The notes under the pieces: model-generated | Seen by the model: only the letters and a program-made list of their open reading frames with translations | What the model was told of the DNA's origin: nothing | Database searches by the model: none | Program-made: the position numbers and the translations under genes | Part shown: in pieces, positions 1 through 4,851 of the stretch | Layout: every line of letters starts with the position of its first letter | How positions within the stretch are numbered: the stretch's first letter is position 1 | Assembly (NCBI GenBank): GCA_040235565.1 | Contig: JBECLA010000080.1 | Span: 1-5,093, forward strand | Length of the DNA stretch: 5,093 nucleotides | Direction: 5' to 3' | Source of the DNA: JAHEIJ01 sp040235565 | GTDB lineage: Bacteria > Pseudomonadota > Gammaproteobacteria > UBA6429 > Thiohalophilaceae

Positions 1-77
<77 letters not shown>

Positions 78-140
78 CTCACTTCGTACGCGTCGCGCCC
101 ATCCCTCGGATTTCCAGCCCTCCGGGCGTTCGACGAACTG

Positions 141-161
141 CGAATGTCCACCGGACATTCG
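141..161 (+). other. Perfect hairpin in the tRNA-Arg trailer
   Basis: The sequence cgaatgtcc (141-149) pairs perfectly with ggacattcg (153-161) around a 3-base loop. It lies between the tRNA and the second copy of its 3' end, so it would form in the primary transcript. It has no T-tract and is therefore not a terminator. It could act in trailer processing or be a structural part of the repeat unit. Confidence 0.6.
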
Positions 162-173
162 GTTTCATCTCAC

Positions 174-189
174 CCTCTCGGGCGCGCCA
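174..189 (+). repeat. Second copy of the tRNA-Arg 3' end (16-base direct repeat)
   Basis: The bases cctctcgggcgcgcca are identical to positions 62-77, the 3' half of the T-stem, the acceptor strand and CCA of the tRNA. The copies are 112 bases apart. If the 112 bases between equivalent points are removed, the tRNA runs straight into the terminator at 191-233, the usual layout of a single tRNA gene. This suggests that a 112-base unit was inserted at, or duplicated from, the tRNA 3' end. The spacer (78-173) also holds the 9-mer gccctccgg (117-125), shared with the anticodon arm (30-38), and a T-loop-like gttcga (128-133), in the tRNA order. It could be an attachment-site scar, or a unit like the E. 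coli tyrT repeats, which carry a tRNA 3' end. No integrase is present. Confidence 0.85.
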
Positions 190-190
190 C

Positions 191-233
191 AACAAATAAA
201 AGCGCCTACCTTGTAGAGGCGTTTTTATTTGTT
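191..233. terminator. Bidirectional intrinsic terminator after tRNA-Arg
   Basis: The left arm aacaaataaaagcgcct (191-207) pairs with aggcgtttttatttgtt (217-233) in a 17-bp stem with one G-U wobble and a 9-base loop. The GC-rich core is flanked by an A-rich arm on the left and a T-rich arm on the right, so it can stop transcription from either side. On the plus strand it should end the tRNA-Arg transcript. On the minus strand it could stop read-through from the LysR gene. It begins one base after the second tRNA 3'-end copy. Confidence 0.9.
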
Positions 234-250
234 CAGGTCCGATAGGTTAT

Positions 251-354
251 GAACCTCAGACCGGAGGTCACATGAGGTTCGACCGAACCGTCGGAGCGTA
301 GCGACGACGACCCCAAAGGGGCGGAGTACAAGGACGTACGGAGTAATCCTCTCG
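251..354 (+). repeat. Structured GC-rich block with tRNA-Arg-like segments
   Basis: No gene is seen here. The block contains several hairpins: gaacctca (251-258) with tgaggttc (273-280), enclosing gacc/ggtc (259-262, 266-269); cgac/gtcg around 280-293; cccc/gggg (311-314, 318-321); and gtac/gtac (326-329, 336-339). It shares words with the tRNA in the same order: ccggagg (261-267, tRNA 35-41), gaggttcga (274-282, tRNA 51-59) and aatcctctcg (345-354, tRNA 59-68). The last two are contiguous in the tRNA T-arm but are separated here by about 62 bases. Positions 335-344 are also a 9/10 inverted match to 81-90, just after the tRNA. The block resembles structured repeats that I recall near tRNA genes in other Gammaproteobacteria, but I cannot name a family. 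Whether it is transcribed is unknown, because the terminator lies before it. Confidence 0.5.
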
Positions 355-421
355 ATAAACAAACAATCCTGGTATATCGCTACTGTCTACAAACAAAATA
401 TGGTGACCTTACAAAAAGAAA

Positions 422-451
422 ATGTCGGCTTACGGCCAGAAGCAGTCATTC
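422..451 (+). repeat. Short intergenic repeat, copy 1
   Basis: This 30-base segment matches 3914-3943 in the same orientation at 24 of 30 positions without gaps. Both copies share a central cggcca and end in cattc. It is an imperfect palindrome: aatg (421-424) can pair with catt (447-450), and gctt (428-431) with aagc (440-443). A second small hairpin, tcattc/gaatga (446-451, 458-463), overlaps its right end. Similar short motifs are frequent between genes of many Proteobacteria, as I recall. The copy lies 43 bases past the stop codon of the LysR gene. The rest of 355-494 is AT-rich and shows nothing else I can support. Confidence 0.65.
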
Positions 452-494
452 GATAATGAATGAGATTAAAGTGGTTTGTTCTCTTTCAGCCTGT

Positions 495-1397
495 TTATTG
501 AGTATATGCTAATGAGGTATCTAATTCGTGTGCCATCCAATCAATAAATGTACGAAGTTTAGAGGACATCAGTTGTCTATGTTGATAAACCAAACTAACA
601 GGTAGTGCAGGTAGCTCGAAGTCTTCCAGTATGATTTCCAACTTACCTTGTTCAACATAGGGCATTACCTGATAGGAATAGAAACAACCAAAACCCAATC
701 CCGCTACACAGGCATTAACCGAAGTGGCGATGTGATTACACCTCAGACTACCGCCAACTTTCACGAATAGTTTTTTAGCACCTTCCTGAAAATGCCAGAC
801 AGAGCCGGCAGAGATACCCGTAAAACGAACGCATGGTAGTTTCGCTAAAGCTTCGGGCCGCTCCGGTGTACCATGCATCGCCAAGACATCAGGACTGGCG
901 CAAACGACCTGGCGAATCTCAGCCACGGGTTTGGCAATCAGCATTGAATCGCTAAGGGGTGCGATGCGCACCGCCAGATCAATACCCTCGTCCAGAAGAT
1001 TGACAACGCGGTCCAGCAATAACAAGTTAATTTGCATAAGCGGATATTGTTTTAAAAAACGATTTACCGCCGGATTAACATGCATCTCACCAAAACGTAC
1101 GGGGGCAGTTACGTTAATCGTGCCACTGGGTTCAACCTGATCATTACTAAGCAGACGTTCGGTCTCCTCAATTTCCGTCAGGATCTTGCGGCAGCGTTCC
1201 AGATAGAGTCGTCCTTCCTCAGTCAAGGCAATACGGCGTGTGGTTCGGTTAAACAGTCGAACTTGCAGATCTTCTTCAAGCGCAGCCAAGGTCCTTACCA
1301 CCGCTGGCAACGATTTCCCAAGACAATGAGCCGCGGCCGTCAAGCTGCCGCTTTCCGCTATCGCGACAAAAACCGACATAGCCTGAAGTTTATCCAT
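495..1397 (-). CDS. LysR-family transcriptional regulator
   Basis: This is a cytoplasmic DNA-binding regulator of 300 residues, the normal length for the family. The N-terminal winged helix-turn-helix spans about residues 3-62 and shows the LysR pattern, with GSLTAAA (17-23), the recognition-helix region around PAVVRTLAALEE (31-42), and RLFNRTTRR (47-55). A linker helix follows, then a periplasmic-binding-protein-like effector domain from about residue 90 to 290, most like the CrgA-type subgroup. The effector is not readable. The start is fixed by the typical MDKLQAMSVF opening. The Shine-Dalgarno is poor: an AAGG lies only one base before ATG. The gene is divergent from the DsrE-like gene, the classic arrangement of a LysR regulator and its target, so it probably controls that gene and itself. 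No clear terminator is seen directly after its stop. Confidence 0.95.
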   Translation of the reverse strand: MDKLQAMSVFVAIAESGSLTAAAHCLGKSLPAVVRTLAALEEDLQVRLFNRTTRRIALTEEGRLYLERCRKILTEIEETERLLSNDQVEPSGTINVTAPVRFGEMHVNPAVNRFLKQYPLMQINLLLLDRVVNLLDEGIDLAVRIAPLSDSMLIAKPVAEIRQVVCASPDVLAMHGTPERPEALAKLPCVRFTGISAGSVWHFQEGAKKLFVKVGGSLRCNHIATSVNACVAGLGFGCFYSYQVMPYVEQGKLEIILEDFELPALPVSLVYQHRQLMSSKLRTFIDWMAHELDTSLAYTQ

Positions 1398-1402
1398 ACC
1401 TT

Positions 1403-1430
1403 AGATTACTTCATAAAATGCAATAGTCAA
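1403..1430 (-). promoter_or_regulatory. Candidate promoter of the LysR gene
   Basis: Read on the minus strand, TTGACT (1425-1430) and TAATCT (1403-1408) are separated by 16 bases, close to the sigma-70 consensus. The -10 element ends only five bases before the start codon, so the transcript would begin at or next to ATG and be nearly leaderless. This would agree with the poor Shine-Dalgarno of this gene. It may instead be a chance match, with the true promoter further upstream. Confidence 0.3.
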
Positions 1431-1526
1431 CTAACATTAGCGACATTTATTCCACAAAATGACTTAACTACGCTATGTCACAAAGAGTGATTAGCGCTCT
1501 CAACGATCCTAAAACCCAATATCGAT

Positions 1527-1531
1527 GGAGG
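1527..1531 (+). promoter_or_regulatory. Ribosome binding site deciding the DsrE-like start
   Basis: A strong GGAGG lies 8 bases before the ATG at 1540. It selects that ATG over the in-frame ATG at 1525, which overlaps the site itself. Confidence 0.85.
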
Positions 1532-1539
1532 ACATCAAC

Positions 1540-1914
1540 ATGAAAGCAGCTGTAATTATTATGTCGGACCCCAAATCGGGCACTGAAGACGCATTGGGCC
1601 GCTTATTCAACGGGCTTGCCACTGCTTATGACTTTAAACACCAAGGCCATGACGTCACCATTTTGTTTCAAGGCGCAGGTACACGTTGGGCGGGTGAGTT
1701 AACCAAGGAAGACCACCCGGCGCATCAACTTTACAAGACCGTGGAAGATAAAGTTGCCGGGGTATCGAGCGGGTGCGCTGATGTCTTCAGTGCCAGAGAG
1801 GAAGCAGTCAAAAACGGTTTTGATCTGATTACGGACAATGCGGTACCAGGTACTTCTGGTCTGCCCAGCCTGCAAAAGTTAACTGCGGATGGCTACAGCG
1901 TCATGGTTTTCTAA
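1540..1914 (+). CDS. DsrE-like small protein
   Basis: This is a 124-residue soluble protein of the DsrE/DsrF-like superfamily, whose members are alpha/beta proteins. Several act as sulfur carriers or sulfurtransferase subunits, but many are uncharacterised. The N-terminus is a hydrophobic beta strand (MKAAVIIMSDP) followed by a helix (about 14-35), a second strand (HDVTILFQGAG, 37-47) and a C-terminal strand ending in VMVF. The only cysteine is Cys79 in SSGCADVF, the part of the chain where catalytic DsrE proteins carry their persulfide cysteine, so a thiol role is possible but unproven. It has no signal peptide. The start at 1540 is chosen from the GGAGG site; starting at 1525 would add only five residues. 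It is probably co-regulated with the downstream flavoprotein, although a terminator-like hairpin lies between them. It may be a redox partner of that protein. Confidence 0.85.
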   Translation: MKAAVIIMSDPKSGTEDALGRLFNGLATAYDFKHQGHDVTILFQGAGTRWAGELTKEDHPAHQLYKTVEDKVAGVSSGCADVFSAREEAVKNGFDLITDNAVPGTSGLPSLQKLTADGYSVMVF

Positions 1915-1921
1915 CCAGGTG

Positions 1922-1954
1922 TGCCGGGAGCTGCAACAAGTTCCCGGCATTTTT
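1922..1954 (+). terminator. Intrinsic terminator between the DsrE-like and flavoprotein genes
   Basis: The arm tgccggga (1922-1929) pairs perfectly with tcccggca (1942-1949). The stem extends inward by a G-U and two Watson-Crick pairs (1930-1932 with 1939-1941), leaving a 6-base loop, and a run of five T follows (1950-1954). It begins 7 bases after the DsrE-like stop and ends 29 bases before the next start codon. I see no convincing promoter in the remaining gap, so it probably lets part of the transcription through and lowers expression of the flavoprotein relative to the DsrE-like protein. Confidence 0.85.
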
Positions 1955-1971
1955 ATTACAAACCTCGTTGT

Positions 1972-1975
1972 GGAG
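1972..1975 (+). promoter_or_regulatory. Ribosome binding site of the flavoprotein gene
   Basis: A GGAG lies 8 bases before the ATG at 1984. It decides this start over upstream in-frame codons, which would place coding sequence inside the terminator hairpin. Confidence 0.8.
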
Positions 1976-1983
1976 ATACCAAC

Positions 1984-3888
1984 ATGACGAAGCGCAGCCC
2001 TTACCATGATGGTGAACTGACTGTGCAAGCGCGCGTCAATGAGAGCAATCTGGCGCGTGTGAATGGTAGTGTCATAAGCGATAGCATACCCGAGGGTGCA
2101 TTGCACTTTATTGAGCAGCAAGCCATGGTGGTGATTGGGAGTCTCAATTCACAGGGCCACGTGTGGGCCTCGATATTATTTGGACAACCCGGTTTTCTTC
2201 GTGCAATCGATGTGCATATTCTTGAAATTGATTTGGTTCAGGCAGGAACTCTAGCTGAGGATCCATTGTGGGTAAATCTGGAGGCGAACGCGAATGTCGG
2301 ACTCATCATCATCGACTTAGGATCGCGGCAGCGGCTTCGCGTGAATGGCCGTATGCGCAAAGTCTCTACCAAATGCTACATCATGGATATAGAACAGGCT
2401 TATCCAAATTGTCCCAAATATATTCAGCGTCGAAATTTGAAAAAAGCTGACAAACAAATTTACAAACCGAACATACCAGCTAAACATGGCACACTACTGA
2501 ATTCAGATCACAAAGCGCTCATCGTAAATTTAGATACCTTTTTTGTTGCCAGCGCCCATCCAGAACATGGTGTTGATGCGTCACATCGTGGTGGTCAACC
2601 GGGGTTTGTACAAGTGCTGAATGACACGCTTCTACGTATACCAGATTATGTTGGTAACAGCATGTTTAATACGCTGGGTAATTTCCAGTGTTACCCTTAT
2701 ACGGGCTTGGTGTTTATCGATTTTCAAGATAACCGGTTGTTACAGCTTACCGGCAAAGCAGAAATTTTGTGGCACCTTGATGACCCCAACCAAGAAACCG
2801 GCGGCACACAACGCTACTGGCAGTTTGAGATTGCAGCCTGGCAAGAAAGTGGGATCCCTTTTGCTATTGACTGGGAGCTGCTCGACTATTCCCCCTTCAA
2901 TCCAAAGCCGCTGAACTTACAGCAAGACATTGATACCACACTATCACTAAAAGTAGAAAAAATTCAGCAAGAAACCGCGCGGATAAAATCGTTTGTGCTG
3001 CGGCGTCATGACGATGAGCAATTACCGGTTTTCCAGCCGGGGGCGCATTTACCCGTCAAAGTCAAACAAACTGATGGTCAACTAGTATTACGTCACTACT
3101 CCCTACTTTCTGACCCAAGTGATAGAACAACTTATGAAATAGCAGTACTGGCCGAACCTGAAGGGCGTGGCGGATCCCTTTATTTACATCAAGAAATCCA
3201 CGAGGACGATATACTACAAACCGCAGCACCCAAGAATGACTTCCCGATGAGTGAGCAGGCTAATCATACGGTATTGATTGCCGGTGGAATTGGTATTACA
3301 CCAATTTTATCCATGCTATATAAACTCTCCTCGCACCAGCAATCCTATGAAATACACTATACAGCGCGCAGCAAGTCAGATCTTGCCTTTCTCGATAGAA
3401 TTGAAGTTCTAGCAGGCGACAGACTGTACTGTTATACATCTCAAGAACCACATACCGCTCGCCTTGATCTGCACAAGTTATTAGCCTCGCCAAAAGCCGG
3501 CACACATGTTTATGTCTGTGGTCCACGCCGCATGATCAAAGCAGTGCGAGATATTGCCGACAGCACGGGTTGGCCAGCCGCACAAATTCATTTTGAGAGT
3601 TTTGGCACTAAGCCTTCGAAACAGGATCATCCATTACATGTTCGTCTGGCTAAATCCAATAAAAGCCTCCGTGTAGCAGCGGATCAGACGATTCTAGATA
3701 GCCTACTGGATGCGGGTATAAACGTATCCCACGATTGTAAACGAGGTGAATGTGGAAAATGCTCTACGCGCGTGTTATCCGGTGAGCCGGATCACCAAGA
3801 CTTTTGCCTGAATACAGAAGAGAGAAGCACATCTATATGCGTGTGCGTGTCACGCGCAAAAGGTGATGATATAGAACTTGATTTATAA
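1984..3888 (+). CDS. PNPOx-like / NAD(P)H reductase / 2Fe-2S fusion protein
   Basis: This 634-residue soluble redox protein has three parts. Residues about 36-300 are pyridoxamine-5'-phosphate-oxidase-like flavin-binding split-barrel sequence in two related halves (about 47-124 and 186-260), each with GQPGF (67-71, 204-208). The family-type segments YPNCPKYIQRR (140-150) and DASHRGGQPGF (198-208) are present. Residues about 315-545 form a ferredoxin-reductase-like module of the phthalate dioxygenase reductase type, with flavin motif RHYS (370-373), GRGGS (394-398), the nucleotide-binding GGIGITP (434-440) and CGP (512-514). Residues about 550-634 are a plant-type 2Fe-2S ferredoxin with ligands Cys585, Cys590, Cys593 and Cys621, in the spacing of that family. 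Cys608 and Cys619 are extra. The domains predict NAD(P)H to flavin to 2Fe-2S electron flow, possibly on to a flavin or substrate in the N-terminal part. The substrate is unknown. Length and opening (SPYHDGE) fit known proteins of this architecture, so it looks intact. Confidence 0.93.
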   Translation: MTKRSPYHDGELTVQARVNESNLARVNGSVISDSIPEGALHFIEQQAMVVIGSLNSQGHVWASILFGQPGFLRAIDVHILEIDLVQAGTLAEDPLWVNLEANANVGLIIIDLGSRQRLRVNGRMRKVSTKCYIMDIEQAYPNCPKYIQRRNLKKADKQIYKPNIPAKHGTLLNSDHKALIVNLDTFFVASAHPEHGVDASHRGGQPGFVQVLNDTLLRIPDYVGNSMFNTLGNFQCYPYTGLVFIDFQDNRLLQLTGKAEILWHLDDPNQETGGTQRYWQFEIAAWQESGIPFAIDWELLDYSPFNPKPLNLQQDIDTTLSLKVEKIQQETARIKSFVLRRHDDEQLPVFQPGAHLPVKVKQTDGQLVLRHYSLLSDPSDRTTYEIAVLAEPEGRGGSLYLHQEIHEDDILQTAAPKNDFPMSEQANHTVLIAGGIGITPILSMLYKLSSHQQSYEIHYTARSKSDLAFLDRIEVLAGDRLYCYTSQEPHTARLDLHKLLASPKAGTHVYVCGPRRMIKAVRDIADSTGWPAAQIHFESFGTKPSKQDHPLHVRLAKSNKSLRVAADQTILDSLLDAGINVSHDCKRGECGKCSTRVLSGEPDHQDFCLNTEERSTSICVCVSRAKGDDIELDL

Positions 3889-3913
3889 GGTCTGCTTAGA
3901 TTCATTAACTGCT

Positions 3914-3943
3914 ATGTCAGCATTCGGCCAAAAGCGGCCATTC
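3914..3943 (+). repeat. Short intergenic repeat, copy 2
   Basis: This is the diverged partner of 422-451, with 24 of 30 identical bases in the same orientation and no gaps. It lies 25 bases after the flavoprotein stop codon, in the 140-base gap (3889-4028) between that gene and the convergent VOC gene. Weak hairpins gagca/tgctc (3971-3975, 3984-3988) and gctga/tcagc (3998-4002, 4013-4017) follow it, but neither has a T-tract. I find no convincing intrinsic terminator for either convergent gene in this gap. Confidence 0.65.
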
Positions 3944-4028
3944 ACTTGATCAATTCTTATGCTTTATTTGGAGCAGCGCCAATTGCTCGGGGATGAAGCT
4001 GAAAATAAGTCATCAGCATTGAAAAGGC

Positions 4029-4397
4029 TCAGTCTACTTTTCCATAGTCGTACCAGACGGCCTCAATATTGTGGCCGTCAGGATCATAGACAAACGCAGC
4101 ATAGTAACCTGGCCAGTAATCACGGTAGCCGGGACCACCATTATCAGTTGCTCCAGCGGCCAATGCAGCATCGTAGAAAACCTCAACCTCTTGTTGATTT
4201 TTTGCCTCGAATGCGAGATGCGTCGGTACTATGGTATCCTCGCGCACAATCCAGAAGTCGGTATTCTTGCCGTCGTTGAAACCAGCTGCTTCGCCTTCCT
4301 CCATGTTGTTTGTATAACCTAGCGGCGCCAACGCCTTTATGTAGAACGCCTTTGATTTTTTATAGTCGCTTACGGGTAGTGTTGTATGTGCGATCAT
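4029..4397 (-). CDS. VOC-family (glyoxalase/bleomycin-resistance-like) protein
   Basis: This 122-residue cytoplasmic protein has the vicinal-oxygen-chelate fold of two beta-alpha-beta-beta-beta modules. The first module opens with IAHTTLPVSDYKKSKAFY (2-19). The second opens with THLAFEA (59-65) and closes with YDPDGHNIEAVW (104-115), a strong family signature. Candidate metal ligands are His4, His60 and Glu112. The fourth ligand position, expected near residues 47-50, reads DFWI and appears to lack a usual Glu, so the metal site may be incomplete or different. The family includes glyoxalase I, extradiol dioxygenases and antibiotic-resistance proteins; the substrate here cannot be assigned. 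An AGGA (4407-4410) at suitable spacing supports the start. It is the last gene of the minus-strand cluster, 68 bases after the YciI-type gene with a hairpin in the gap, and convergent with the flavoprotein. Confidence 0.93.
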   Translation of the reverse strand: MIAHTTLPVSDYKKSKAFYIKALAPLGYTNNMEEGEAAGFNDGKNTDFWIVREDTIVPTHLAFEAKNQQEVEVFYDAALAAGATDNGGPGYRDYWPGYYAAFVYDPDGHNIEAVWYDYGKVD

Positions 4398-4424
4398 GAT
4401 CAGATTTCCTGCTGGTTGAGATAG

Positions 4425-4446
4425 TCGGTCGGTGTTTTGCGACCGA
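4425..4446 (-). other. Hairpin between the YciI-type and VOC genes
   Basis: The sequence tcggtcg (4425-4431) pairs perfectly with cgaccga (4440-4446), giving 7 bp with an 8-base loop. In the minus-strand transcript it would lie in the 68-base gap between the two genes. No T-tract follows it, so it is unlikely to be a strong terminator. It could affect mRNA stability or relative expression. Confidence 0.45.
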
Positions 4447-4465
4447 GACTAGTATTTTAGACCCC

Positions 4466-4819
4466 TTATAACGGTTTAGGTATGGGCAGGCATTCCATGA
4501 TTTCGACTGAATCACCCGGGAATATTGAAAAGTGCGGGTGATCGACAAACAATCTGGCTGCAGATTCATACGACTCTGCTTCAATGATGGTATAACCGGT
4601 CAGATTGTTGGTGATATCCGAGATGCCATCGGCGTTGATGCATTTTGTTTTACCAAGGGGTTCGCCGACTTCTTTGATCTGTGTTTTGTGCTGATCAATC
4701 CAGTCATGCCAGGCCTGAATGCCTTTTTGTTCTAGTTGTTTCCGTTGTTGTTCGTCCATGTCTTGCCATTTGGCAAACGCACTTGGGGCTCCGGTATACA
4801 CTGCCAGAAAAGTTTTCAT
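4466..4819 (-). CDS. YciI/DGPF-type (YCII-related) domain protein
   Basis: This 117-residue soluble protein matches the YCII-related group, small ferredoxin-like-fold proteins of mostly unknown role. It opens with a beta strand (MKTFLAVYTG), followed by a charged helical region containing KGIQAWHDWI (32-41). GEPLGKTK (52-59), DGISDI (64-69) and TGYTIIEAES (74-83) come next. Near the end is HPHFSIFPGDSVEIMECLPI (94-113), with the HPHF and PGD residues that I associate with the family. The start is supported by GGGAG (4826-4830), 6 bases before ATG. It lies 32 bases after the stop of the SRPBCC gene on the same strand, so the two are probably co-transcribed. YCII-related genes often accompany ECF-type sigma factors (ECF42 group) in other bacteria; none is visible here. 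No catalytic activity is assigned. Confidence 0.88.
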   Translation of the reverse strand: MKTFLAVYTGAPSAFAKWQDMDEQQRKQLEQKGIQAWHDWIDQHKTQIKEVGEPLGKTKCINADGISDITNNLTGYTIIEAESYESAARLFVDHPHFSIFPGDSVEIMECLPIPKPL

Positions 4820-4851
4820 ATCAATCTCCCTATTTCAGCAAAGTTTTAAGA

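Larger units (their letters stand above)
1398..1539. promoter_or_regulatory. Divergent control region between LysR and DsrE-like genes
   Basis: This 142-base AT-rich gap must hold both promoters and probably the LysR binding sites. Candidate elements are an exact direct repeat attagcg at 1436-1442 and 1490-1496 (54 bases apart, near five helical turns), a TGAC-N13-GTCA inverted pair at 1460-1480, and an agag/ctct pair at 1484-1500 around the second attagcg. I do not see a convincing -35/-10 pair for the plus-strand gene, which would fit a promoter that needs an activator. The operator assignment is inference from layout and repeats. Confidence 0.55.

Noticed and set aside
446..463. tcattc/gaatga hairpin as a terminator for the LysR gene
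   Set aside because: The stem has only 6 bp, is AT-rich and is not followed by a T-tract on the minus strand.
78..494. CRISPR-like or other regularly spaced repeat array
   Set aside because: The repeated words are few, differ in length and are not evenly spaced.
1080..1490. Open frame on the plus strand across the start of the LysR gene
   Set aside because: It is an antisense shadow of the LysR helix-turn-helix region and has no recognisable domain.
1525..1539. Upstream in-frame ATG that would extend the DsrE-like protein by five residues
   Set aside because: It overlaps the GGAGG ribosome binding site of the ATG at 1540, and the family opening fits MKAAVIIMSDP.
1921..1983. Longer N-terminus for the flavoprotein, open in frame through the intergenic gap
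   Set aside because: It would run through the terminator hairpin. The ATG at 1984 has a good GGAG and the typical family N-terminus.
3959..4322. Open frames on the plus strand opposite the VOC gene
   Set aside because: Their translations show no family pattern and they overlap a well-supported VOC gene on the other strand.
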